A DNA stretch of 64,000 bases, taken from positions 7,130,001 to 7,194,000 of the forward strand of contig NC_084763.1 in assembly GCF_028858725.1 (NCBI RefSeq), in the 5' to 3' direction. The notes under the pieces are model-generated. The model saw only the letters and a list, made by a program, of their open reading frames with translations, was not told the DNA's origin and did no database searches. The DNA comes from Colius striatus. Taxonomy: Eukaryota > Chordata > Aves > Coliiformes > Coliidae. The translations under genes were made by a program, and so were the position numbers. Below, one piece after another: positions 55,701-64,000 of the stretch (position 1 is its first letter; the number at the start of each line of letters is the position of its first letter).

Positions 55701-57813
55701 CAAAGACACCATGTTATTACTTGTGCATGTTACATGTGTTCTTGATGTAAACAGCATCTTTAATTGTTCCTCTAAGGAAATAATAAAATACTATACTGAA
55801 CGTGGAAACACTGAGGAAAAATGGAAGAAGCCACCACTGCTTGAGAAACTGAAGGTATGGGATAATAAATATTCTCTAGTACTGTAGCAGGACAAGAAAC
55901 AGGCACTGACATGGAGTGTAAGAAAGTTTGGAGTGTGGTGCTGGAGAAGTTACTCTGCATGGAAAGAAACTCTGTGGGGAACAGTGTAAAGAAAAGAAGG
56001 AGGAAGTGCACAAAAGGAGTTGAGAGATACGAATGAGAGAGGAGAAAACCAGAAGTGAGTTCTGGGATGGGGATGCCTGAACTTGAACTCAAAGACTGTA
56101 CCTATTGAACAAAGGCATCAGATAGTATGTTAGGCAGGAAGGAAGCAAATGGGCAGCAAGCCAGAATTTCATTGTTTTTTAAAGATATTATTGCTAATGT
56201 TTTCCTTTGTTGATTCTATCAACAGGAAATGGCCAAAGCAGAAGGTCTGTGGAACCTTTTTCTCCCAGATGTCAGTGGTCTCAGCCAGCTTGACTATGCA
56301 CTAATAGCTGAAGAGACAGGGAAATGCTTCTTTGCTCCTGAGGTTTTCAACTGTCATGCACCAGGTTAGCAACCCTGTCCTGTAATTACTGAGAGCAGTG
56401 GAAAGTTGGGCATCTTATGCCTTACGAGTTGTGTGTCTCAAAAAGTAAGGATAAGTGCTGATTTCTCACAGACACTGGAAACATGGAAGTCCTGCACATG
56501 TATGGAACTGAAGAGCAGAAGAAAGAATGGCTGGAGCCTCTCCTGGAAGGGAAGATCAGTTCTTGCTTCTGCATGACAGGTACATCTTTCTGCAGAAGCA
56601 ACTTAAGAGGCAGCTGGCAGAAACATCACATAGCACATGCAAAAAGTAGAAAACTACAAGTTGCTTTGTATTAAGGAATTAATAGAGAAATTCCTACTGT
56701 ATTTGTAGATGTGTTTGAGTATGAAATCAGCTGTGAGATGTGAATGCAAAGGGAAGCACCCTTGCTGTCCATCCCCAATAGTTACCAAGTTTCATGCTTA
56801 CAGTAATTGGTATTTGCTTTCCATATATTTTCAGTTGATCTTTTCATAGTAGTAAAATACATTTTACTGTACCAAACAGGTTTTCAATAGAACTTTTTTG
56901 TAATGTGCTCTGAGGTTCTCTAGAAACATACAATGAGGCACAAGTATGACTGTTGGGATTAAAGTTGCAACGTGGCTTGGATAGAGGTTTTAAAACATAA
57001 CCTGACAATAACTTGCAAAACATACAATGCACTTACTTGCTTTATATCTGTAGTTCTGCATTATATTCAGCCTTGCTCTTGAAAGCTTGTGGCATTCAAG
57101 CTTGTGGCCTTCATCTCTGCAAGGCCTGGCTCTTGGTATTAGGAAAGTAGCTTTTGAACATGTGATATCAAAATCTTGATCTTCTTGTGTCAGCAGGAAT
57201 TGAGAGAACACAATTGCAGAGTTCACAATTCTGTTTCATTGTGTACCCCAAGAGGGATGAGATGCTTTTGCTTTAAAGAAGATGACATATGAAAGAAGTG
57301 AAGGGTGAAAGGAGAGAGGAAGAGCCTTTCCTATTGATGGTGTTTTCCTGCAACTTTGTGTAACCTGTTTCATAAACCATCACAAAAGTAGTTTAAATCT
57401 ATTTTCACTTGAGAAGATCCTAGGAGAAAGAAAAAGGCTGAGGAGAGATATGACTGTTAATAGAGGGAAGGATTTAAGTAGGTGGGGGAAGGAAGAAGGC
57501 TGTTGACTATAAAAGGTAGTCTGAGCCCAAGAACAAGTATGTTTAAACTGTCTATGAAGAACAGGTTGTTGGAAAATGGAAAGCCTTTGCTTTGTTCTGA
57601 AAACAGCTTTTCTATATGGGGAGCAAAACTGTTACTGTCAATAGAGCATATCTAGTCCCTTATATTTGTGGAAGTAGTACTGCTTGTATGTTTAATGTTT
57701 TGTCTTCAACACAGAACCCGATGTGGCTTCGAGTGACGCCACAAATATGCAATGCAGCATCGAGCGGGATGGAAACAGTTACGTGATCAATGGCAAGAAG
57801 TGGTGGAGCAGTG
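43614..57813 (+). CDS. ACAD11: ACAD11, acyl-CoA dehydrogenase family member 11 (exons 1-13, 3' end outside window)
   Basis: ACAD11 fuses an N-terminal aminoglycoside-phosphotransferase-like kinase to a C-terminal acyl-CoA dehydrogenase. The family is known to degrade 4-hydroxy fatty acids (phosphorylation of the hydroxyacyl-CoA, then elimination); human ACAD11 is mainly reported as peroxisomal. Thirteen exons join in frame to 1615 nt, 538 codons plus one base, of roughly 780 in human. Kinase: catalytic HGDFRIDN at 216-223 (Asp218, Asn223) and metal-binding LDWE with Asp238. A linker follows, then the dehydrogenase from about residue 398 ([16 protein letters not shown] order, [44 protein letters not shown]). 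The FAD/substrate C-terminal half lies past 64000. The ATG at 43614 has a strong Kozak context. Intron 13 hosts ACKR4 on the other strand. No frameshift or stop was found. Confidence 0.97.
44992..45165 (-). repeat. CR1 LINE 3' end in ACAD11 intron 1, antisense
   Basis: Reverse-oriented: ATCATAGAATCATGGATTGG, AACCCCCCTGCCAAAGCAGG, AGATCAGGTCACACAGGAAT, to GGGCAGCCTGTGCCA. Confidence 0.95.
45306..45469 (+). repeat. CR1 LINE 3' end in ACAD11 intron 1, sense
   Basis: Sense orientation: TTGGAGATCTTCAAGACCCA, GCAGGGGGGTTGGACTGGAC, a CCATTCTGTGATTCTATG tail. It lies 140 bp from the preceding inverted copy. Confidence 0.95.
45802..45896 (+). repeat. CR1 LINE 3' tail in ACAD11 intron 1, sense
   Basis: Terminal ~95 bp of CR1 (TGTGACCTGATCTAGGTGAC, AGGTCCCTTCCAACCCC, CCATTCTATGAT). 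Ends about 180 bp before exon 2. Confidence 0.93.
46080..46179 (+). CDS. ACAD11: ACAD11 coding exon 2
   Basis: Residues 46-79, ends in phase 0 (CACAAG|gtaaat). Contains [13 protein letters not shown] and [17 protein letters not shown], the start of the kinase N-lobe. Confidence 0.96.
46405..46530 (+). CDS. ACAD11: ACAD11 coding exon 3
   Basis: Residues 80-121, phase 0 to 0. Contains [20 protein letters not shown] and [10 protein letters not shown]. The donor CAG|gttggt is the weakest in this gene. Confidence 0.95.
47764..47850. repeat. (CTCCT)n microsatellite in ACAD11 intron 3
   Basis: About 17 uninterrupted 5-bp units (TCTCC on +, GGAGA on -), 87 bp. The long open frames through it on both strands are artefacts of the 5-bp periodicity. 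Confidence 0.98.
48225..48386 (+). CDS. ACAD11: ACAD11 coding exon 4
   Basis: Residues 122-175, phase 0 to 0, donor CAG|gtacag. Contains [20 protein letters not shown] and [17 protein letters not shown]. Confidence 0.96.
48839..49003 (+). CDS. ACAD11: ACAD11 coding exon 5 (kinase catalytic loop)
   Basis: Residues 176-230, phase 0 to 0, donor GAG|gtattt. Contains [17 protein letters not shown], the Brenner-type HGDxxxxN catalytic motif. Confidence 0.97.
50590..50737 (+). CDS. ACAD11: ACAD11 coding exon 6
   Basis: Residues 231-280, ends in phase 1 (ATAG|gtatga). Contains [20 protein letters not shown] with metal-binding Asp238, then LFYFWP. Confidence 0.96.
50973..51638 (-). repeat. CR1 LINE 3' fragment in ACAD11 intron 6, antisense
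   Basis: About 665 bp, one of the two longest CR1 copies here. Reverse-oriented from ATTCATAGAATCATAGAATA through CTCTGGGCAGCCTGTGCCAG to TTGGCCTTCTTGGCCATGAG. The minus strand keeps an ~85-codon open remnant of the reverse-transcriptase C-terminus ([30 protein letters not shown]). Truncated and presumably inactive. Confidence 0.96.
51856..51977 (+). CDS. ACAD11: ACAD11 coding exon 7
   Basis: Residues 280-320, phase 1 to 0, donor CCCAG|gtaacc. Contains [20 protein letters not shown] and [17 protein letters not shown]. It starts about 218 bp after the CR1 copy. Confidence 0.96.
52950..53056 (+). CDS. ACAD11: ACAD11 coding exon 8
   Basis: Residues 321-356, ends in phase 2 (AAAAAG|gtaaga). Contains [19 protein letters not shown] and [14 protein letters not shown]. 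Confidence 0.96.
53202..53325 (+). CDS. ACAD11: ACAD11 coding exon 9
   Basis: Residues 356-397, ends in phase 0 (GAGAAG|gtaaaa). Contains [20 protein letters not shown] and HVYPAEK. A CR1 copy begins about 12 bp after the donor. Confidence 0.96.
53338..54135 (+). repeat. CR1 LINE 3' fragment in ACAD11 intron 9, sense
   Basis: About 800 bp, the longest CR1 in the window. Runs from GGAGAGAAATCTAATGAAAA through GGGAAAGAACAACCCCATG, AAGGCCAATGACATCCTGGG and CAGTTCTGGGCTCCTCAG to TTGCACTGGATGATC and a short GATTCTGTGA tail. A reverse-transcriptase C-terminal remnant ([30 protein letters not shown]) is open for 75 codons and then broken. Confidence 0.96.
54937..54970. repeat. Perfect 17-bp tandem duplication
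   Basis: CCTTGCAATAATTCAAA occurs twice back to back (54937-54953 and 54954-54970) in ACAD11 intron 9. Confidence 0.97.
55777..55854 (+). CDS. ACAD11: ACAD11 coding exon 10
   Basis: Residues 398-423, phase 0 to 0, donor AAG|gtatgg. [20 protein letters not shown] is one of the least conserved segments, aligned to human VTEFYVQNENSVDKWGKP. Confidence 0.94.
56226..56364 (+). CDS. ACAD11: ACAD11 coding exon 11
   Basis: Residues 424-470, ends in phase 1 (CCAG|gttagc). Start of the dehydrogenase N-domain: [20 protein letters not shown] and [18 protein letters not shown]. Confidence 0.97.
56472..56579 (+). CDS. ACAD11: ACAD11 coding exon 12
   Basis: Residues 470-506, phase 1 to 1, donor GACAG|gtacat. 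Contains [20 protein letters not shown] and SSCFCMT. Confidence 0.97.
57715..57813 (+). CDS. ACAD11: ACAD11 coding exon 13
   Basis: Residues 506-539, ends in phase 1 (AGTG|gtaagt). Contains [20 protein letters not shown] and [11 protein letters not shown], the FAD-binding edge of the dehydrogenase fold. It is the last ACAD11 exon in the window. Confidence 0.97.
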
Positions 57814-59032
57814 GTAAGTACAGAAACCCTAAATAAGGATGGCTAAGTCTCTAAAACTCTTTAAAAAATATTTGTGCTGCATTTCTGAGATGGAAAATTG
57901 TCTCTTCTTGAGAAAAAGCAATAGAATGTAAAACCAACGGAAAAAGCCGAATCGAGCTTTTGTTCTACGAAGCAAAGTCCAAGATTCAAATCCAATTTGG
58001 AGGTTTTGAGCCCTTTTTGCAACCTCTGAATTTTGCAACCTGCTGAAGCTTTATGGCTGAAGCTGTTAAACTTTGTTTTTGTGAAGTTGTCTTTGGCATC
58101 TTGTGTGTGAGGTTTGAGTGTACTGTGTAGTTACAGTTAAATATGGCTACTTTATAAGCTAGCCTGTGGTGCTGTTGGACTGCCTGTTAGAGGAGATTTT
58201 CTTATAGTACCCAGGAAAATCAATGGATTGTACTGTAAGTGGTAAATGTCCCTGATATTCTAGTACTGTTACTTTTTTACCAAAAGAGACGTGACAGCAA
58301 CTCGAAAATCACCATTCCCTGGGGAGTTGTAAGCCAACTAAATAAACTGAGTTGCTAACAGGACTTAAACTGGAATGTTTCCTTTATGTTCCTTTGAGTG
58401 TGACAGCTACCTACTGATATATCCTTGTGCACTTCTTATGCTCACCAGAAGATAGGGCTTAATCTATTCTCTAGTACTGCAAAACTGGTGGGAAAAAGGA
58501 GGCATGGTCTCTTGACCTTTCAGTGCTGCTGAACTGCCAGCTGTTCCCTTTGCTTTGGGTCAGTCTTTTAACTGTGCATTGCAGTTCCTAAGGGAAAAAT
58601 GGGAATGCAAATGGGAAAGTTTTTAGGAGGTCACATACAGGTTACTATAAAAATAGTTAAAATGTTACTATTATAAAATTAGGTAAGTGAATTACAAAAA
58701 CAAGTGTAAACATAGGAGAGCAAAGCATGATGTGGTTTGTCTTATTTCTGATAAAATGACTTAGGACAGTCAGATGTCCATCAAGACACACATAAAAAGC
58801 ACTGCAATTTCAAGAAGTCTGAGTAACACATACATGCAGCTCTGTCTCAGTCACAGTCTCCTTTAATGTCTGGTTGTGGTTTTTTTGTTTCAGGGAGATT
58901 TAAGTTTTCATTTCTTATTCAGAGTGAGGCATTAGGCCCTTGGGTGTTTGGGAATTCCAGAAGCCTGACAGCCTGGTTACATGTCGCTCTGGGTGCAACC
59001 ACTCTGTATTTGTGAAGACAAGTCATAAATCA

Positions 59033-59120
59033 AAGGACCTGCTTTAGCAGGGGGGTTGGACTAGATGATCTCTAAAGGTCCCTTCCAACCCCAACCATTC
59101 TGTAGTTCCATGATTCTGTG
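59033..59120 (+). repeat. CR1 LINE 3' tail
   Basis: Terminal ~88 bp in sense: GCAGGGGGGTTGGACTAGAT, AGGTCCCTTCCAACCCCAAC, a CCATGATTCTGTGA tail. Confidence 0.94.
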
Positions 59121-59811
59121 AAAACACATGTGCAAGGAGTCAGGTGTTTCATGGAATAATGGGAGTTTCTTACTGTGCTCTGCACAGTTGCTTTGTATAT
59201 CTGCAGTAAGTCCACATGTGGCTTGCACATGACACGTTTATGATGTGTATGTTGACCACCTGTCAGGCACTTCTGACTTACCTGTTCACACCCCAGTAGC
59301 TCTCAAGATACTGGACAGAAATTCTGTAAGCTTTTGTCATCGAAAGAGAGAGAAGAGGCTTGTGTCTTGTTTATGCTACTGTTGTTTCTTGTCTGTCATT
59401 TTAGAGCTTTTTCTTACAGCCCACAGTTGTGTAACTAGCAACAATGTCTGTAAATGAGAGATTCTCGTTGGCTTTCATAAGCTGTAGATCAGGCGTGTTG
59501 TCAGAGCCCATGGGATGTTTGAAGGCAGGGACAACATGCTGTAATACCACTTTGTGAAATGCTTCCATTGTCATGGAAAACTGCTGTTTTCCTGGAATCC
59601 ACGTCAGTACTGCAGCAGGGGGCAGCTTTGGTACATCCTGTGGAGAAACTGTAAATCCCAATGACCATATGGAGTCAAAACCCAGAACCTGTCACTGACC
59701 AAGCAAGGCCTCTGGCCTTTGCTGGTTGGTAAATGCCTGTGATGAGAGATGCCAATCCCTACTAAAACCAAACATGAAGATGAAATGAAAGCCAGTGCAC
59801 TCTTGATTCTC

Positions 59812-59821
59812 TTTATTTATT
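59812..59821 (-). promoter_or_regulatory. Candidate ACKR4 poly(A) signals (two overlapping AATAAA)
   Basis: TTTATTTATT on the + strand gives two overlapping AATAAA hexamers on the ACKR4 strand, about 1.0 kb past its stop. A 1-kb 3' UTR is plausible, but this is inference. Confidence 0.35.
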
Positions 59822-60405
59822 ATTTTAATTGTATCTTCATACATTTTAGCAGACACAGCTGTTGCAGTGTTTGATTCATTTCCCAAAATCTCACTAGAAA
59901 TTAAAGGCCCTGCACCTGAACATTAACTTTTTTCTTACACTTCTACTAATGCTTTGACTGCACTACCTTGGCATTTAGAAATCTAGAATGTGCCTCAGGG
60001 GCCTCGTTGAGGTTTAGGCTGAACATGAAAGGAGAGGTAAGGGGTCCTTTTTGGTAGTTACAGAGGAGTTACTGGTTTTTGTGGAGGATGTTGTTGCTAT
60101 ACATATGTGGAAACACATAGAGAATGGTGGGTTTTTCCCCCTCTCTCTGTCTCCTGAGCAATGAACTCACATTCACTGCAAGTTGTGAAGGTATCCATGG
60201 AAAACATGAGGGAAAAAAATGGAACTGACTTACTAGGCAAATGTTCCAAAGTTTTACAAAGCAGTTGGAGAAACACAAGAGTATTAACTATTGCTACAAA
60301 AGTTACTGTACTGCTGTTTCATAGCTGATGGTGTCTTCTGATTTAATAAGGTGTTGAGACAATGTACAGCTTGTTCATTACACAGCTATTTAATTGCTTA
60401 GCATT

Positions 60406-60523
60406 ATCACAGAATCACAGAATCTTAAGGGTTGGAAAGGACCTCAAAAGATCATCCAGTCCAACCCCCCTGCCAGAGCAGGACCTCCTAGAGCAGGTCA
60501 CACAGGAGCTCATCCAGGTGGAC
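60406..60523 (-). repeat. CR1 LINE 3' end downstream of the ACKR4 stop
   Basis: Reverse-oriented: TCACAGAATCACAGAATCTT, AGTCCAACCCCCCTGCCAGA, AGAGCAGGTCACACAGG. It is sense relative to ACKR4 and lies 311 bp past its stop, so probably inside its 3' UTR. Confidence 0.92.
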
Positions 60524-60833
60524 ACACTTCAATTTAAACCTTGGGTTATTTTTAGGTGTTTGGGTTTAGCTGTCCTTAGGGTTTTGGGGTTTTTTTTTAG
60601 TAACTCTCTCTAGTTGTTTAGAGGAATGTCAGTACTTTGTTCTTGCCTGATGTTTAACTTTGATCAACACCTTCCACTTTCAACTTCACTGTAGTGTCTT
60701 GGCTACTCTGCAGGTTCAGAAATTTGTCTGAAAGTTGACTTGCAGAGAAACAGCTGCTGAATCAACACCCGCAGAATGAGTAAATAATTCCCTTGGTTAC
60801 ATAAGATAATGAAAGTCACATATATAGTGTGAA

Positions 60834-61895
60834 CTATATAGTGAAACTAATAGTTTCTTCAGTAGGGTCTTCATCATTCATAGCAATTTCTTCAGGTCTT
60901 CCATTCTGTTGTTGTCTTCTCCAGTACCCATAATTCTTTGCTATTTTCATAATGTGCATTTTAAAAGAGGCACCCAGAAAGGCATAGAGAAGGGGGTTCA
61001 GGCAGGTGTGAGACAAAGCGATGCTCTTGCTCACCTGGAGTGCAATGTCTATGCTTTTACTTGCCTCACAGTCAGTAATCAGCATGTAGATGGTATCTAT
61101 GGCTCGCCAGAACTTAACGATGTTGTAAGGTAGCTGGGTAATAATGAAAGCAGCCACCACTGCCAGCAGGACTAAGAAAGGTCTGGATTTTTTAGTGTTT
61201 GCAGATCTGAAGATTGCTCGAGCAGTAGCCGAGTAGCAGATCAGCATTACCAGGAAAGGAAGCAGAAATTCCAGGATGATTTCCAGGATTTGAATGGTCG
61301 CTTTTAAGAGCGTTTCCATGTTCACTGGAAATACGGGAAAGCATTCATTCCTGTCGTTGTGTTTCTTGACTTGATTAAATATCAGTTCAGGGATACTGAG
61401 GAAGATGGCAGCCAGCCACACACAGATGCAGGTCAGGCTGCAGCGTTTACCAGTTCTTCTATGACTCTGGGATTCCGAAGTGGCCCCGTATCTATCCACA
61501 CTGATACAGGCCAGGAACAGCATGCTGGAGCTGAAATTCATGGTGTACAGAGAAGAAGTCAGCTTGCACATTGAGTTTCCAAGTTCCCATCCCTGCACTG
61601 CATTTGCAGCCCAAAAAGGGAGTGTGAAGAGCAGGAGTAGGTCAGCAATGGCTAGATGCATGATGTACACATCCGTCTTTGTCTTTGGTTTCTTGCAATA
61701 GGCATAAATTGCCACCACTAACGAATTTCCAGCAACTCCAACAGTGAAAGCCACTGCATAGAACACAGGGAGGAACACCTTACTGAAATTTCGGACAGCG
61801 TGTTTCTCACAGAGAAACTCGTACGTGTTGTAATCTACACCGGAGTTGAGGTCATCCTCCTCGTCCTCAACCCAGTAGTCGGTTGAGTTATTCAT
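60834..61895 (-). CDS. ACKR4: ACKR4 (CCRL1), atypical chemokine receptor 4
   Basis: A seven-helix receptor that binds CCL19, CCL21 and CCL25 in known species and removes them through arrestin rather than signalling by G proteins. The intronless coding frame is 353 residues (human 350). Seen: acidic, Tyr-rich N-terminus with NNST sequons and possible sulphotyrosines 7, 22 and 25; Asn57 (helix 1), Asp85 (LAIADLLLL), disulphide Cys110-Cys185 and the chemokine-receptor pair Cys29-Cys276; DRY at 134-136; [15 protein letters not shown] in helix 6; NPLLY at 300-304; Ser/Thr-containing acidic tail. The frame is open 11 codons further upstream, but that begins with TTG and crosses a splice acceptor (TTGCAG, AG at 61915-61916), so ATG 61893-61895 is the start, in line with the human N-terminus. 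Nested antisense in ACAD11 intron 13, as in mammals. Confidence 0.97.
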   Translation of the reverse strand: MNNSTDYWVEDEEDDLNSGVDYNTYEFLCEKHAVRNFSKVFLPVFYAVAFTVGVAGNSLVVAIYAYCKKPKTKTDVYIMHLAIADLLLLFTLPFWAANAVQGWELGNSMCKLTSSLYTMNFSSSMLFLACISVDRYGATSESQSHRRTGKRCSLTCICVWLAAIFLSIPELIFNQVKKHNDRNECFPVFPVNMETLLKATIQILEIILEFLLPFLVMLICYSATARAIFRSANTKKSRPFLVLLAVVAAFIITQLPYNIVKFWRAIDTIYMLITDCEASKSIDIALQVSKSIALSHTCLNPLLYAFLGASFKMHIMKIAKNYGYWRRQQQNGRPEEIAMNDEDPTEETISFTI

Positions 61896-61914
61896 ATCCC
61901 AGCTCACAAGAAAG

Positions 61915-61920
61915 CTGCAA
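61915..61920 (-). other. Probable splice acceptor of the ACKR4 coding exon
   Basis: On the minus strand GGTGTCTTGCAG precedes CTTTCTTGTGAGC. The exon would begin at 61914, 19 nt before the ATG, after a pyrimidine-rich run of CCTCCCCTCCCTTTTTTC type. This implies at least one 5' non-coding exon at higher coordinates. Confidence 0.6.
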
Positions 61921-62449
61921 GACACCAAGAAAAAAGGGAGGGGAGGATAAAGGGAACATCAAAGCAATAATACTGGGCTCAAATTTAAAACTTGTGTTGA
62001 AACCTAAACCCCTTGCTCAGGGCTGCTTAAACAAAGAAGCTGAAGACGTTGAATGTTGAGAATACATTTGGGAATAATCCAAGTAGCACTACTGGGTGAT
62101 AGAGGCAGAGCAGACCATCTCACATGGAACAGGGTAAGTGACTACATCCACATGTGCAATACAAAGGCAAATGGATTCATTAAGCTTAACTCATTCGCCT
62201 TAGCACTGAGATTGTGAAATGCTTAGAGTGCACCTCACTGATTTCCACGTGTGAGTTGAGAAGCCGTCATTGCTTCAGCAGCTCTGCCTCAGTTGTGTTT
62301 GACAGTGTTCCACTGCAAAATAAACTTGTAGAGGGTTGAAGTTACACCTTCCTCTCTGCAGCCTCTGCAAAGCAAAGGAGTACCAGTTGAAGGCTGTAAA
62401 CACTATTACAACAGAGTGGATAAAGGAGTATGTGAGAATGCTGTGGGTA

Positions 62450-62535
62450 TGCTGCATCTTACAGCTGGAGACTTCTCAGGATGTGATGATATAAAGCAAT
62501 CTTACCACATACAGAACTACAAGTACCCAAATAGC
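62450..62535 (-). other. Candidate ACKR4 5' non-coding exon/donor, copy A
   Basis: On the minus strand GGGTACTTGTAGTTCTGTAT-GTG is followed by a donor (gtaaga, GT at 62505-62504). The segment is duplicated at 63919-64000 with the donor kept at the same spacing. The donor faces the ACKR4 acceptor about 590 bp away. Exon 5' end unknown. Confidence 0.35.
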
Positions 62536-63918
62536 TCAAAAGCTCTGCTGGTTTTTTCAAGTACTATCTCATGACGGATTTAGTCAGTTGAGTGTTAAAC
62601 CCTAAGGCTGTATTTTCACTGCCAACTTATCTTCAGACTGTCTTAAGCAAGTCACATCCTTCAGTATTTTCTTCTTCTCTTGTAACTGTATTCATTGACT
62701 AATTTGTTGAAAGTCTCCAAACTACAGTGCCCTTTGTTTTGTGAAATAAATGGGATTAAGATTTCTTAACAGCAGCAGGAAAAAGTAGCTGAGGATGCAA
62801 AACATCCATTTCTCATCATCTGTAGTGTCTCAGAATTTGAGGCCAGTGTCACTGAACGCAAATTCTTACCTGATATTCTGCCCCAGAGCTACAATTTGTC
62901 TTTTTCAAGCTTGAAAAAAACCTCCAAATACCATTTCTGGCATGTTTAGGCAGGGGTTTAAATAAAGAGTTGCCAAACTTTTATTAGAAATGATATCTCT
63001 CTTTAAAAAATTCTTACTAGAAGGGAAAATACATTTCTGACTGACCTCATATTCAGGGATGCAGACCAATGGAATAGAGAGAAATTAATCATGTCTGTTT
63101 TCACTTGATATTTTGTTTCTTCTGGTGAATCTGCTGCCTTTTATTTGAAGTGTATGACTTGGGAATTAACTATTTGGTTTGGCATCATCCTTACTGATTT
63201 AGCTGGATTATTTTGTTAACATTTCAAGACGCTTCCTGTTAAACTTTAAACAATGATTACTCCTAAATCTTTTAATCTCTTGTTTACTGTTACCTTAATG
63301 AAGTGTGCAGAATGGAAAAATACAGTAATTCTATTTATGACTTTGGCAAGGGATGTCTGTTCTGTGCCTAACAAGCTGTGTTAGCAGGATTTTTTTCAGC
63401 AGGGGTAATCTTTTGCATCTTTATGGTACTTTTTTTGTAGTAGAAAAGAAACTACTGCGGGGAAGGTTTCATTCACTTAGCCAAGATTAGGAGAAGCTTC
63501 AAAGTTAAACTGAAAAGATTTAGTTGTGGTCTAAAACACAGTCTGGGAATACTTAATCAAATGGGATCACTAATTTGCTTGAAAGGAAAACAATAAACAT
63601 TTGAGTGCAAACTCCAAGAAGTCTGTGTATAATAAAGGGATCTGGCTGTGACAGGGAACATGCTCTGCCGTTAGCTGACCTGAGTTCTAGACAGAAACAG
63701 AGTTATCTGCCTTACCACAGTTGATATTTCTGCTTCAAAACCACAGTTACTTATGTTTGTCATTCCCATGAGTGTCGCTTCTCAGGGGAAACTGCTCTCA
63801 GCAGAGCACTCCTGTGGCAGTCAGATGCTGATGAGTGGGTGGTGGCATGGGCTCAGTCAGTCTCCATCCCACTCAACAAACTGCCTTATGCCCAGTGGAA
63901 TTCCTGACAGAATCACAT

Positions 63919-64000
63919 TGCTGCATCTCACAGCCGGAGTCTTCTCAGGAGTGAGGCACAGAAAGGAACCTTACCACACACAAAACAAGTACCCAAACAA
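63919..64000 (-). other. Candidate ACKR4 5' non-coding exon/donor, copy B (cut by window end)
   Basis: Second copy of the segment at 62450-62535, with a donor gtaagg (GT at 63974-63973). 29 of 32 bases match in the block 63919-63950, and 15 of 17 around the donor. The window ends inside it, so its full extent is unseen. Confidence 0.33.

Larger units (their letters stand above)
57814..64000 (+). other. ACAD11 intron 13 (partial), host of ACKR4
   Basis: More than 6.1 kb without a further ACAD11 exon; I looked for the next conserved segment (human AGNPKCKIAIVLGR) and did not find it. It contains ACKR4 on the opposite strand, two short CR1 tails and a duplicated segment upstream of ACKR4. Confidence 0.85.

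Noticed and set aside
61896-61928. Eleven extra N-terminal codons on ACKR4
   Set aside because: They begin with TTG and run across a TTGCAG splice acceptor. The downstream ATG matches the family's N-terminus.
57814-64000. Further ACAD11 exons in the last 6 kb
   Set aside because: No segment encodes the next conserved block of the dehydrogenase domain, so the remaining exons must lie past the window.

Overview
This is vertebrate nuclear DNA, almost certainly from a bird. It has intron-rich genes with GT-AG splice sites, CpG-island promoters, and 13 recognisable fragments of the CR1 LINE. The CR1 fragments carry the avian-type 3' end (a TTGGACTAGATGATCTCTAAAGG-like block followed by an ATTCTATG tail). 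I cannot name the species from the sequence alone.

Layout, left to right. 1-5900 is intergenic DNA with one CR1 copy. A CpG island at about 5.95-6.75 kb leads into NPHP3 (nephrocystin-3) on the + strand, whose 27 coding exons run from 6531 to 31452 and encode 1317 residues. After NPHP3 comes a 3.66-kb tail-to-tail intergenic stretch with two CR1 copies. UBA5, the UFM1-activating E1 enzyme, follows on the - strand, with 12 coding exons from 43175 down to 35112 and 399 residues. UBA5 and ACAD11 are head to head: 438 bp of GC-rich sequence between their start codons forms a bidirectional promoter containing a 7-bp and a 5-bp tandem repeat. ACAD11 (+) contributes its first 13 coding exons (43614-57813, 538 full codons) and runs off the right edge. 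Its intron 13 contains a complete chemokine-receptor gene on the opposite strand, ACKR4 (60834-61895, -), with two possible upstream non-coding exons that are duplicates of each other.

Both complete multi-exon reading frames, and the 13 visible exons of ACAD11, join without a frameshift or internal stop, so I see no pseudogenes among them. The gene order NPHP3-UBA5-ACAD11 with ACKR4 nested in ACAD11 matches mammals (human 3q22) as I know it, so this is a conserved block. The genes have separate jobs: cilium signalling, UFMylation, hydroxy-fatty-acid breakdown and chemokine scavenging. The only evident functional coupling is the shared UBA5/ACAD11 promoter and the nesting of ACKR4.

I did not find an undescribed gene system. 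The points most worth a second look are the duplicated splice-donor-bearing segment upstream of ACKR4, a CR1 insertion about 12 bp beyond an ACAD11 splice donor, the repeats inside the bidirectional promoter, an altered DRY-motif neighbourhood in ACKR4, an inverted CR1 pair in ACAD11 intron 1, a perfect 24-bp palindrome in an NPHP3 intron, and the STAND/NACHT-like architecture of NPHP3. No tRNA, rRNA, CRISPR array or bacterial-type element was seen.
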